Below, piece by piece: positions 1 through 8,291 of a stretch of 64,000 bases of DNA (its first letter is position 1; each line of letters begins with the position of its first letter). Source of the stretch: Methylocystis sp. H62 (GTDB lineage Bacteria > Pseudomonadota > Alphaproteobacteria > Rhizobiales > Beijerinckiaceae); contig NZ_JADNQZ010000049.1 of assembly GCF_015709515.1 (NCBI RefSeq), positions 1 through 64,000 on the forward strand, in the 5' to 3' direction. A program made the position numbers and the translations under genes. A model generated the notes under the pieces. That model made no database searches, was not told the DNA's origin, and was given only the letters and a program-made list of their open reading frames with translations.

Positions 1-1654
1 GGCTCTGACTCACATTTGATGAAGTTTGGGCGCCGGCTTGTGTTGGTTCATTGAAGGAATCAACGACATGCCCCGCAGCCTTCGCCTCTCGACTTTTGTG
101 CCACCCGGTTTCCACGTTGAGAATGCTGTCCAGGATGGCGGGGTCGCCATCATCACTGTTCGCCCCACAAGCAAAAAAAGCGGATGCCCGAGCTGCGCGG
201 TGATCGCAGAGCGAGTCCACAGCCACTATCTCCGGCGCCTGGCCGATCTGCCGCTGGTGGGGCGACAGGTTCGGCTCGTCGTCATCGCGCGGCGGTTCCG
301 ATGCGATGTTGCTTCCTGTCGTCGCGCGATTTTCACGGAGCGCTTCAGCGCCGATGTCCTTGCGCCGTGGGCTCGCCGCACGGCGCGGCTGGATTGCCTC
401 GTTCATCATCTCGGTCTCGAGCTCGGCGGCCGTCCCGCCGCGAGCTTTGCTCGCCGATTGATGCTGCCGGTGAGCAACGACACATTATTGAGAGCCGTTC
501 GCCGGCGAGGTTGTCCGCCATTCCCCACCCCTACTGTGATCGGGATCGACGACTGGGCATGGAAACGCAATCAGCGTTACGGCACGATCATTTGCGACCT
601 AGAACGACGACGGCCCATCCGTCTTCTGCCCGACAGGGAGCCCGCGACCGCGCAGGCTTGGCTGGCCGCTCAGCCGCAGATCGCCATTGTCGCGCGTGAC
701 CGCGGCGGCGCATATTCGCTGGCCGCCACCAAGGCGTTACCACAGGCGATACAGGTCGCCGATCGCTGGCATCTGATGGAGAACGCCAGCCACGCCTTCC
801 TCGACGCCGTGCGCAAATCCATGCGTCAAATCCGCTCCGCAATCGGCGCGGCGACCGTCGATCCCGCCCTACTCACCGCCGCCGAGCACATTCAATACGA
901 GGGATATCTGCGTCGGGAGGATGCGAACGCCGCGATCCTTGAGCGCGCCATGAATGGAGCCCCGATCAAACAGATCGTTCGCGAGACCGGGCATAGCCGG
1001 GGACTCGTGCGCAGGATTCTGCGCGGCCAGCGTTCAGACGTATTCCGAACGCGCGAAAGTTCATTGGAGCCGCATCTTCCTTGGCTCGACGCGCAATGGG
1101 CCGCTGGCCTTCAAAATGGCTCCGAGCTTTGGCGGCGTCTGAAAAGACAGGGCTTTCGGGGTTGTTTGCGGGTCGTCTCTGAATGGGCTGGGCGTCGGCG
1201 CCGCGCCGAGAAAGCTGACGCTGGAAGCTTGCGCCGCGTCCCTTCGGCTAGAACCATCGCGCGGCTGATGACGACTGGTCGCGACGCGCTTTCCAAGTCA
1301 GAGGCTGTAACGATCGCAGCGGTAGAAGACGGCGTCCCGCTGCTCGTCGACGCGCGAAGCATCATCGCTGCTTTCCATGCGATGATACGGAAGAAGGATG
1401 AGGGAGAACTCGACGCCTGGATTGAACGAGCGAAAGCAAGTCTCGTCGCGTCCTTAGCTAACGGGATCATGAGAGACAGGGCTGCCGTGCGAGCCGCAAT
1501 CATCGCCGCTTGGTCCAACGGACAGACCGAAGGACAGATCACAAAGCTGAAACTCGTTAAGCGACAAATGTATGGGCGCGCAAAACTCGATCTACTCGAA
1601 GCGCGCCTCATCGGCGCAACCTAATCAGCGCTGCACCAATTGTGCGTCAGAGCC
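1..1654 (+). mobile_element. ISL3-family insertion sequence, apparently complete
   Basis: The element is bounded by near-perfect terminal inverted repeats. GGCTCTGACTCAC starts at base 1, and the complement of bases 1642-1654 reads GGCTCTGACGCAC, a 12 of 13 match. One long transposase gene fills the interior. The left flank lies outside the window, so a target duplication cannot be checked. The right end abuts an IS21 remnant. Confidence 0.85.
68..1624 (+). CDS. ISL3-family transposase
   Basis: The protein is about 518 residues from the ATG at 68 (MPRSLRLSTF). The open frame starts further upstream, but the conserved N-terminus begins here. It has the ISL3 layout: an N-terminal zinc-finger region with paired cysteines (CPSC, then CDVASC), followed by a DDE domain containing the IGIDDWAWK block and a later VADRWHLMEN motif. 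The C-terminal part ends with the typical SNGQTEGQITKLKLVKRQ stretch. No frameshift is visible, so it may be active. It would cut and paste the element that carries it. Confidence 0.9.
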   Translation: MPRSLRLSTFVPPGFHVENAVQDGGVAIITVRPTSKKSGCPSCAVIAERVHSHYLRRLADLPLVGRQVRLVVIARRFRCDVASCRRAIFTERFSADVLAPWARRTARLDCLVHHLGLELGGRPAASFARRLMLPVSNDTLLRAVRRRGCPPFPTPTVIGIDDWAWKRNQRYGTIICDLERRRPIRLLPDREPATAQAWLAAQPQIAIVARDRGGAYSLAATKALPQAIQVADRWHLMENASHAFLDAVRKSMRQIRSAIGAATVDPALLTAAEHIQYEGYLRREDANAAILERAMNGAPIKQIVRETGHSRGLVRRILRGQRSDVFRTRESSLEPHLPWLDAQWAAGLQNGSELWRRLKRQGFRGCLRVVSEWAGRRRRAEKADAGSLRRVPSARTIARLMTTGRDALSKSEAVTIAAVEDGVPLLVDARSIIAAFHAMIRKKDEGELDAWIERAKASLVASLANGIMRDRAAVRAAIIAAWSNGQTEGQITKLKLVKRQMYGRAKLDLLEARLIGAT

Positions 1655-1697
1655 AAATTTGCACGCCGATAAGGGGTCAAACTCCAGCGCCGATTGA

Positions 1698-1895
1698 CAG
1701 CTTGGCGATGGTCATCTGATATTTGATGGAGCGCGCCTGCTTTTCGGCGACCTCGGCGTTGAGAAGATCGCCGACGATCTGCGGCGGCTCATGCTGTCGC
1801 TTGATGCCGGTCGTCATCACTTCATCGTAGGCGTTCCTCATGCCGTAGAGTTTGAGTTCGCCCATCAGATCGAAGATTTGCGTGCGTTCCATCAT
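1698..1895 (-). pseudogene. IstB fragment (IS21 family), N-terminal piece only
   Basis: Translation from the ATG at 1895 gives [20 protein letters not shown] and matches the intact IstB at 30536-31267 almost residue for residue as far as QMTIAKL. The match then stops and the frame runs out. The Walker A and all later ATPase motifs are missing, so this is dead. Confidence 0.85.
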
Positions 1896-2200
1896 CAGCC
1901 TGAACTCCTCAGTTGATCGTATCTTGCGCAATCGGCCAGCGGGACATGCCTCAGCTTCAGGGCGTCCGGCGTGAGGATCGTCAGCGGCGGGTCGGGATCG
2001 CGGCGCCGTGCGAGGATGTTGAGAATGACGTCGGCGGAATGCACGCCCTGATCCATTGCCTCGGCGCAGGCGGCTTCGACCGCCGGCAAGCCGTCATCCA
2101 GAACCGCCGCGAGGATTTTCACTATTTGCCGGTCGCCGTCGGCAGAGCCCGCGAGCTTGCGCCGGATTTTCCCCATGGCCGACGGCAGCACCCAGTCCTT
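1895..2200 (-). pseudogene. IstA C-terminal fragment (IS21 family)
   Basis: The frame encodes about 100 residues from [10 protein letters not shown] to DQLRSSG. They are nearly identical to the C-terminus of the intact IstA at 31267-32766. The stop codon overlaps the istB start as in the intact copy. The 5' side breaks off near 2200, where the homologous sequence switches strand. Confidence 0.85.
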
Positions 2201-2678
2201 AAACGAAGGCGCGTGCGAGCGCGGCATCTACGACAATATGAAGACGGCGGTGGAGACGATTTTTGTCGGCAAGGAGCGACAATATAATCGGCGCTCCTTC
2301 AGATGTGCGGGCATTATCTTGTCGAACCCGTCGCCTGCACGCCGGCGTCTGGCTGGAAGAAAGGCCAGGTCGAAAATCAGGTCGGACTGGTGCGCGAGCG
2401 CTTCTTCACGCCGCGTCTGCGGTTCAAGAGCTATGACGAGTTGAACGCTTGGTTGCTCGACAAATGCGTCGCCTACGCCAAAGCGCATCGCCATCCCGAG
2501 ATTGTCGACAAGACAATCTTCGAGGCGTTTGAGGAAGAGCGGCCAAAGCTCATTCCATTACGCGGTTGCTTCGACGGCTTCCACGCGGTGAGCGTAGAAG
2601 ACCTGCCTGGTTCGCTTCGACAACAATAAGTACTCGGTCAAGGCGAGCGCTGTCGGGCGCCCCGTCGAACTCCACTGA
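2201..2678 (+). pseudogene. IstA middle fragment, inverted relative to its own C-terminus
   Basis: On the plus strand the frame reads [18 protein letters not shown] and continues through [15 protein letters not shown], the DDE-domain part of IstA. The intact copy has this segment on the same strand as its C-terminus. Here it faces the other way, joined within a few bases at about 2200. Against the intact copy an 8-base deletion (gcggtgtc) near 2590 breaks the frame. Homology ends at about 2678. Confidence 0.8.
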
Positions 2679-2944
2679 ATTTCCTCGCACAGGCGCCACT
2701 CCGACCGTATGCCCACGCAATGCCCGACGATCAACATACGGATCATTGGCTCCGGATCAGCCGAATTTTTTCAACGGTGTCCCCGCCATAAACGGACATA
2801 GGCTCCCAATCTCTTCCGATGACGAGAATTTCGGGCGAACTCGACTTCTCCGAGAAGCGCGCTCTTGAGGGAGACGCAGGGGGCTCGTCGCAGAAATTTG
2901 ACTACTCGCGCCGTGAGGAGGCTCATCAATACCGAACCGGAGTT

Positions 2945-3077
2945 GCCGGCGAGCGACGTGCAGTCACTTCGCCGCGGCAACTGCCGCGCCAGGCCTCGTC
3001 ACGCCGGTTGGTGCCGGCAACCGCGACCACTTCCTCGTAGCGCGCCGGCCACACCACGAACTTTACGCAGTTGCCTG
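2945..3077 (-). pseudogene. Subtilisin-like (S8) serine protease fragment
   Basis: The minus strand encodes VVWPARYEEVVAVAGTNRRD followed by EAWRGSCRGE. These are typical of the region of S8 peptidases just before the catalytic-serine segment. No start, catalytic Asp/His or GTS motif is present, and the frame breaks at about 2960. It is on the same strand as, and downstream of, the protease operon at 4.1-10.5 kb. A link between them is speculation. Confidence 0.5.
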
Positions 3078-3079
3078 GT

Positions 3080-3705
3080 CAGGGGGCACTCTCAGGGTCG
3101 ATCCTTGCGCTGACATTCTCGAACAAAGCCGCGGAAGAGATGCGGGAGCGACTATCGGACTCGCATCAGGATGCGGCGATCGAGATGTGGGTCGGAATCT
3201 TTCATGCTTTTGGGGCTGGAGATGGTCACGAAGTGGCCGGGGCGATTAGGGCGAACGCCGGATCTCAAAATCACTCGATCAGACTGATCAGCTTGCACTT
3301 TTGGAAGCCAACCTCGCGCGCCTACCGCTGCGCCACTACCGGAACCTGTTCGAACCCGCTTACGAGTTGGTCTACGTCCTGCAGGCGATCTCTCGCTGCA
3401 AAGATGAGCTGATCACACCGAGGAATATCTCGCCGAAGCAACCGCTACGCTTGCTCAGGCGCGGCCTGATGAGGTCGACTCTGCCGAGAAGGCGGTCGAA
3501 GTCGGAGAATTCTACAAAGTCTACCAAAACGCGTTGCTTGAGGAGAACACCGACGATTTTGGCGATCTCGTCATGCTGCCGGCACAGTTGATAGCGGAGC
3601 ACGAGGACATTCGCACGGAGTACCAGCAGCGGTTCCAACACATCCTGGTGGACGAATCAGGACGTGAACTTCGCGAGCGCCCGACTTCGAAGAAGCTTGG
3701 TGCAG
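3080..3705 (+). pseudogene. UvrD/Rep-type helicase fragment, multiply frameshifted
   Basis: Pieces in different frames line up as one UvrD-like protein. They include ILALTFSNKAAEEMRERL (motif Ia region), MWVGIFHAFG, LEMVTKWPGRLGRTPDLK, DQLALLEANLARLPLRHY, SRCKDELI, DDFGDLVML, and FQHILVDE (motif II). The last continues in another frame as QDVNFASARL. At least four frameshifts separate them. The Walker A region and everything after motif II are missing. The family unwinds DNA in repair and in some defence systems; this copy cannot be functional. Confidence 0.75.
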
Positions 3706-3942
3706 AATAAAGAACAAAATCAGCCTGAACGGTTGATCGGATCAATTCGCCGTGAGTGCGTGGACGATCTCATTGTTTGGAATGAGGCGCATCTGCGCGG
3801 GATTCTGCGATACTACAATGAGATCAGAACCCATCTGTCGATAAGCAAAGATGCGCCGATCTCGCGCGCCGTTCAGCAGATTGGAATCGTCAAGTCACGG
3901 GCCGTTCTCAGCAGACTTCATCACCACTACGTCCGGATCTAG
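3706..3942 (+). pseudogene. Integrase-core (rve-type) transposase C-terminal fragment
   Basis: The frame encodes ERLIGSIRRECVDDLIVWNE followed by YYNEIRTHLSISKDAP and ends LHHHYVRI. This is the usual C-terminal end of a DDE integrase-core transposase. The first two acidic residues of the triad and the helix-turn-helix are absent. It is fused directly to the UvrD remnant, so it marks an old insertion or deletion scar. Confidence 0.75.
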
Positions 3943-4096
3943 TTTTCGATACACACAGCCTGAGATCTGCGAGATGGAGGCGACCTCGTCGATGCGCATG
4001 AAGACACAGCGCTCGCTTGCGCTCGAGACAAAGTCCGGGCGGCTCAGGAGTCACACTGTGTACGCTATTGCGTTGACAATTGACCACGACGCTCAT

Positions 4097-5782
4097 TCAG
4101 TGCACTAGTTTGAGATCAATCAATGCTTCGATTGAACCCGAGGAGCCGTCGTCCGTCATGCGTTGGGTCGTGACGTTGGCGCGGCTCGTCAAACGCGCCA
4201 GCTCGGAGGCGACGGCCTTTGCGGCGGACTCATCCTCTGGTCTAAAGAAGCGGACCTCAACTTTGTTTCGTGCAGAGACCAACTGTTGCGGCGATTGAAC
4301 GACATAGCCATCTGCGATCAGCGCGTCGCGGAGGCGACCGAGCCGATCAAGATCATCGCCCGCGTATTGGATAGAAATCCGCGTGCAGAATGGCCGCGCA
4401 GTCTCCACTTCCGCCCAATATTGCGTCAGCCCGCTCGGACGTTGATAACTTACCGGCGCGCTACGGATCACGACCTCGCTGTTCACGGCGACAAGGCCTA
4501 TCGCCTCGGCCATCGAATAATCGTCCTGCGGTTTACTGGCGCGCAGCCTCATGTCATTGTTGGCGATGACGCTGACGCGATCCCCTGGCTTTAGCTCCGC
4601 AATCGAACCATCTCCGGTGACCTTGCGGTTTTCATCGCTGCCGAGCCAGAGCCATCCATCGCAGGAAAGCGTATCGCGAGTGGTGGGAGCGTTAATGGCC
4701 GGGGGGCGTACCTTGCTGGCGCCCAGCGTCGCTTGCGTTGGCTCTCTAGCCGCCATCTCAATCTGCGCACGTTTCTGGTTATTGGAGGGACGCGCAATTT
4801 CGCGTGAGAGAGCGATCACCGGTTTGGCGTCGCCCGCTTTCAGTGCGTCAACGGCGGTCTGAAGCTGCTTGACCACCTCGGTCGCGGCGGGCGCGTCGTT
4901 TGTCCGAGCGACAATGCTCGCCTGTTCGCTGGCGCCAGCATCGCCATAGTCCTTTACGAATTTCCTCAACGGACCCGGGTCGCCCTTTTCGATCTTGTCG
5001 AGCGCATAGCGGAGCTTTAAAAACACTTCCGCCTGTTCTGCTCGGCGCGCGGTCGAAGCAACCTCCATCTTTTCTTGCTCGTTTTTTGCTTCTCTAAATT
5101 GTTCCCTGACCCTCCAGGCAACCAAGCCTGCTCCCACGATGGTCAAAGATGCCACCATGATGGCGCCTCGCCGAAACAACTTCTCGCGTCCAGCTTTTTT
5201 GTCGCTATCCTCAACGAGCATTCCGATGTCGGGGTCGCGGTCCATGACCGCGCGCGCTTCTTCAAGTGCGGAGCCGGACAGGAGATAGCCTTTTCGCAGC
5301 GGACCGGGATTCGCCTTATATTGCCGGGCCAGCGCGGCGATGCGCAAAGTCATACGCGTCTTGAAGAGTTTTGCCAGTTCGTCTTCGCTCAGCTCGCGAT
5401 CGACGAGCGCAGATGGCCGCACCGGTCGATCGGATGTCAGCTCGATCGTCGGCGTGTCGCCTTTAAGGGGCTTGAGTTCAGGAAGCGCGCAGCGGGGCTT
5501 CGCCCTATCGATTGCTTCCCGTGATCGATCCGCCGAGGGCGCGTCGTCGCGCGCTTCACGGCTCGATCGTTCGGCGGACCAAAAAAATAGCATGTTGCGC
5601 AATCGGTCCCGGTCACGCCCTGCAGGCACACTTTCGCCGGCATCGATCACGTCTGTCGTAAACGATTCAATCTCTTCGAGAGAGACGCGACTTTCCAGAT
5701 TCCGAATCATCAGCGCCTGATGCCGACGGCGCAATTCACGGGCCAGGTTTATCGCAGCATTGGAGCTCGCATCTGCAGACAT
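4097..5782 (-). CDS. One-pass membrane protein, last gene of the trypsin/nuclease operon
   Basis: The protein is about 561 residues. The ATG at 5782 is preferred over the one at 5788 because GGAG lies six bases before it. The N-terminal 75 residues are predicted helical and may be an effector-associated-type domain. A single membrane segment lies at about 206-224 (MVASLTIVGAGLVAW). After it comes a helical, charged region, then an SH3-like stretch at about 400-470 (GDRVSVIANNDMRLRAS). The last 90 residues (GRLRDALIADGYVV through VEVRFFRPEDE) resemble the LytR C-terminal fold. The start lies 14 bases from the previous stop. A sensor or membrane anchor for the operon's proteases is inference. 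Confidence 0.65.
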   Translation of the reverse strand: MSADASSNAAINLARELRRRHQALMIRNLESRVSLEEIESFTTDVIDAGESVPAGRDRDRLRNMLFFWSAERSSREARDDAPSADRSREAIDRAKPRCALPELKPLKGDTPTIELTSDRPVRPSALVDRELSEDELAKLFKTRMTLRIAALARQYKANPGPLRKGYLLSGSALEEARAVMDRDPDIGMLVEDSDKKAGREKLFRRGAIMVASLTIVGAGLVAWRVREQFREAKNEQEKMEVASTARRAEQAEVFLKLRYALDKIEKGDPGPLRKFVKDYGDAGASEQASIVARTNDAPAATEVVKQLQTAVDALKAGDAKPVIALSREIARPSNNQKRAQIEMAAREPTQATLGASKVRPPAINAPTTRDTLSCDGWLWLGSDENRKVTGDGSIAELKPGDRVSVIANNDMRLRASKPQDDYSMAEAIGLVAVNSEVVIRSAPVSYQRPSGLTQYWAEVETARPFCTRISIQYAGDDLDRLGRLRDALIADGYVVQSPQQLVSARNKVEVRFFRPEDESAAKAVASELARLTSRANVTTQRMTDDGSSGSIEALIDLKLVH

Positions 5783-5796
5783 ACGCATCTCCGGGG

Positions 5797-7203
5797 CTAC
5801 GGGTTAGTTAGAAAGACGCTACAAGTTTCGCGCACGCGTTGTTCGAGAAGTTCGTCAAGGCCCACCTGCAATGCGCCAATCAGCGCCAATTCCTCTTTCA
5901 ACGCCTTGTCGACCGCGAGAAATCGCTCGCGCGGCGTCGTCTTGAATGCGCTGAAGGTCTTGACAATCTCCTCGAACGCCTCGTCTCGGGACATCTCGAC
6001 TGACTGGGCATTCTTTGTTTTGAGTGCGCGGTCATATGCGTCGAGCGCCATGCCAACTAGCGCTTCAGCCGAATTGCCGACACTGGGCGCATCGGAGAGA
6101 TAACGAACGAGGCGGCGAATATCCTGCCAACGCTGGACGAAGGGCTTGAGAAAACTGGGATCGCGGTCGCCCAGTATATTTTCGAGCGCGTGTAAGCTCA
6201 CATCGGTGGCCTGCCACATTGCGTGTTCGAGCACGCGCCCGCGCAGCGCCTCGCCAAGCTGCGCCATCGCGACCTGAACGAGATCGAATCCAGCGTAGTC
6301 GGACTGGGATAAATCGTTGATCGTACCGAAAGCGCGGCTAATCTGGCGGATGGGCAAATCACGCGAGAGGCCAAACATCGCGCCGTCGATTTCTTTGGGC
6401 AGACTCAGCAATGTTTGCCGCAATTTTTCGAGACCGGCCGCCTGCGCATCCCGGCTCGCAGAGTTCAGATCATCGCTAATCGCAGACAAGCTTTGAGCAG
6501 TCTGTTGTCCCAGCATCAGATGATCATGTCGCAAGCCGGGTATTTTCTCGGTGACGATCAGTTCGGCGTCGCTCGCCTGTTTCGCCAGCGCGGCAAGGGG
6601 CAGAACGATCGTCTCCGGATCATCGTCATCGTCGGGGTCGGGGTCGAGCCAGTCGGCGCTGCCGACCTGAAGGATATGCAGGGCGTCGTGCAGCCCTTTC
6701 AGCGCCTGCAAATGCGCGAGCGCGTCGCGCAGCTGGACGAAAGCGTCGCGATGGCGACACACCATGTCGAAGGCTTTCTCATCGCCCTGCTTCGCGCCGA
6801 CCGCGCCGAAGCTTGGATTTTTGGCGATGAGATTGAGTAGGCGTGCAACGCCGGTCGACACAATCTGCAACGCGCTCTGAAGTCCGATCGGCGCCAACAC
6901 GAGGTCCGGCATCTTGCGCAATAACGCTTCCTTGAGCGCGTCATTGCGCCACTGATCCTCGATCACGCGGGACAGGAACGGGCGCAACATAACTTCGTTA
7001 TTCACGCCGCGCAGGCAGTTCCGCATATTCTGCGCCGGCGTTAGATTCGGGGACATTGTATCTTCTGGATCGGAAGGACCGGGATAGCGCGCGAAGGCGA
7101 CGCGCATCAATTCGTCTCCACTAAACGGCTTTATTGCGTCGGCGATCGATTCGACGAACGCGGCGTCCTGCTTTTGCGCGAGCGAGAGATCGTAGCGCGG
7201 CAT
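5797..7203 (-). CDS. Helical protein of the trypsin/nuclease operon, unknown function
   Basis: The protein has 468 residues, no signal peptide and no membrane segment. The first 100 or so residues (from KQDAAFVESIADAIKPFSGD) form a small helical unit. Its layout echoes the N-terminal domain of the next protein upstream, so an effector-associated-type domain is plausible. The remainder is helical, with an acidic patch (DPDPDDDDDPET) near residue 200. No enzyme motif was found. It starts four bases after the trypsin gene's stop, so co-translation is likely. It could be an adaptor or switch between the proteases and the membrane protein. Confidence 0.6.
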   Translation of the reverse strand: MPRYDLSLAQKQDAAFVESIADAIKPFSGDELMRVAFARYPGPSDPEDTMSPNLTPAQNMRNCLRGVNNEVMLRPFLSRVIEDQWRNDALKEALLRKMPDLVLAPIGLQSALQIVSTGVARLLNLIAKNPSFGAVGAKQGDEKAFDMVCRHRDAFVQLRDALAHLQALKGLHDALHILQVGSADWLDPDPDDDDDPETIVLPLAALAKQASDAELIVTEKIPGLRHDHLMLGQQTAQSLSAISDDLNSASRDAQAAGLEKLRQTLLSLPKEIDGAMFGLSRDLPIRQISRAFGTINDLSQSDYAGFDLVQVAMAQLGEALRGRVLEHAMWQATDVSLHALENILGDRDPSFLKPFVQRWQDIRRLVRYLSDAPSVGNSAEALVGMALDAYDRALKTKNAQSVEMSRDEAFEEIVKTFSAFKTTPRERFLAVDKALKEELALIGALQVGLDELLEQRVRETCSVFLTNP

Positions 7204-7207
7204 CGCT

Positions 7208-8287
7208 TCACGGTCCTAAAAGAGAGCCCTCATGGGCGTCAACAATGCTTTTGCGAATCAGCCCCGTCGGGACACCCTGATTATATGTCGGCGGTTTGCG
7301 TTTGGGGTCGCCCAGATGGTGTAGCGCCACGAGATCCCACTCAGCCGTGAAACAGGGCGACCCAGACGAGCCGGGATCGGTATTGGTGTTATATCGCAGT
7401 CGCAAACCGTCATGCAGCAGACCGATGACCGCTTCGGTGTCCTGCGCGATCATCGATGGCTTACCTTCAGGATGCTGCACGATGTAGAGTGGCGAGCCCT
7501 TGATCAGGGGCGGCCCTGCAACGAGCCGCACATAGCCGCGTTCCGGCAAAGGCCGCTTGAGTTTCAACAAGGCGTAGTCGAGTTCGTCCGGCTTTGGCGC
7601 CGGATTATCGGGATCAGCGGTGAGTTCCGCTGGGCTACAGGGGCGCTCGACCAGGATCGCCTCAACGTCGATCGTTTGCGACGGAGCAAGGCTCCCGTCA
7701 GCCTTACGTATGTAGTCAAAAGCGCAAGCCATGGCGTTTCCCCCGCCGAGTTTGCGCGCCTGCTCGGCGACATGCCAATTGGTCAAAACTGCCTGTTCGC
7801 CGACAAGGAAGCCGGTGCCAATCGGCGCGCCATTCGCGGTGACGGCGCAGACCTGGCGCAAGATCGCGCCGAGCTTTGCGTACCATGTGCCCGCGTCGAC
7901 CGCGACAAGACTGGGCTTTACGACCTTTTGCAGGCCTGGGCCTTCATTGACGCCGAGGTCCTCGCCGCCTTTTTGCAGGGCGTACAGCGGCCGAATTTGC
8001 GTTGATCCGTCGATGCCTGGCAGCACGGCGCGAATTGTGTTCCGTAGTTCCTCGTTGAATACAGATTCCCTGTAGACGGCTTTGAGCAGCTGATCCGTGA
8101 CGCGATCCTGGTTCAGCTGGTTGAGCACCGTATATACCGCCTGCTTCAATCCAACCGCCGGCCCGACATAATCTCCCAGGCTGTCGCCGGTCGACAGGCG
8201 TAGAAGCCGGTCGAGCTTGGGGTAATCGAATGCGGATTTGATCGTCTTCGCCAGAGAATCGATTTCCTGGGGCGTAAGCTCGCGCAT
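7208..8287 (-). CDS. Effector-associated-type domain fused to trypsin-like serine protease
   Basis: The protein has 359 residues. The ATG at 8287, four bases after the upstream stop, is chosen over the GTG at 8314. It begins right at the helical N-terminal domain (RELTPQEIDSLAKTIKSAF, residues 2-90). That domain resembles the EAD1 adaptors described for bacterial conflict proteins. Residues about 130-345 form a chymotrypsin-fold protease with His172 (TNWHV), Asp238 (LDYALLKL) and Ser308 (DPGSSGSPC). The triad is complete. There is no signal peptide, so it should act in the cytoplasm. EADs are thought to recruit effectors by homotypic contacts; its partners would be the operon neighbours. Confidence 0.8.
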   Translation of the reverse strand: MRELTPQEIDSLAKTIKSAFDYPKLDRLLRLSTGDSLGDYVGPAVGLKQAVYTVLNQLNQDRVTDQLLKAVYRESVFNEELRNTIRAVLPGIDGSTQIRPLYALQKGGEDLGVNEGPGLQKVVKPSLVAVDAGTWYAKLGAILRQVCAVTANGAPIGTGFLVGEQAVLTNWHVAEQARKLGGGNAMACAFDYIRKADGSLAPSQTIDVEAILVERPCSPAELTADPDNPAPKPDELDYALLKLKRPLPERGYVRLVAGPPLIKGSPLYIVQHPEGKPSMIAQDTEAVIGLLHDGLRLRYNTNTDPGSSGSPCFTAEWDLVALHHLGDPKRKPPTYNQGVPTGLIRKSIVDAHEGSLLGP

Positions 8288-8291
8288 AATC

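Noticed and set aside
2771-2980. A minus-strand frame reading CTSLAGNSGSVL looks like a trypsin catalytic-serine motif.
   Set aside because: An adjacent frame over the same bases gives a much longer subtilisin-like match (VVWPARYEEVVAVAGTN, EAWRGSCRGE), and no other trypsin block is present. The GNSGS is most likely chance after a frameshift.
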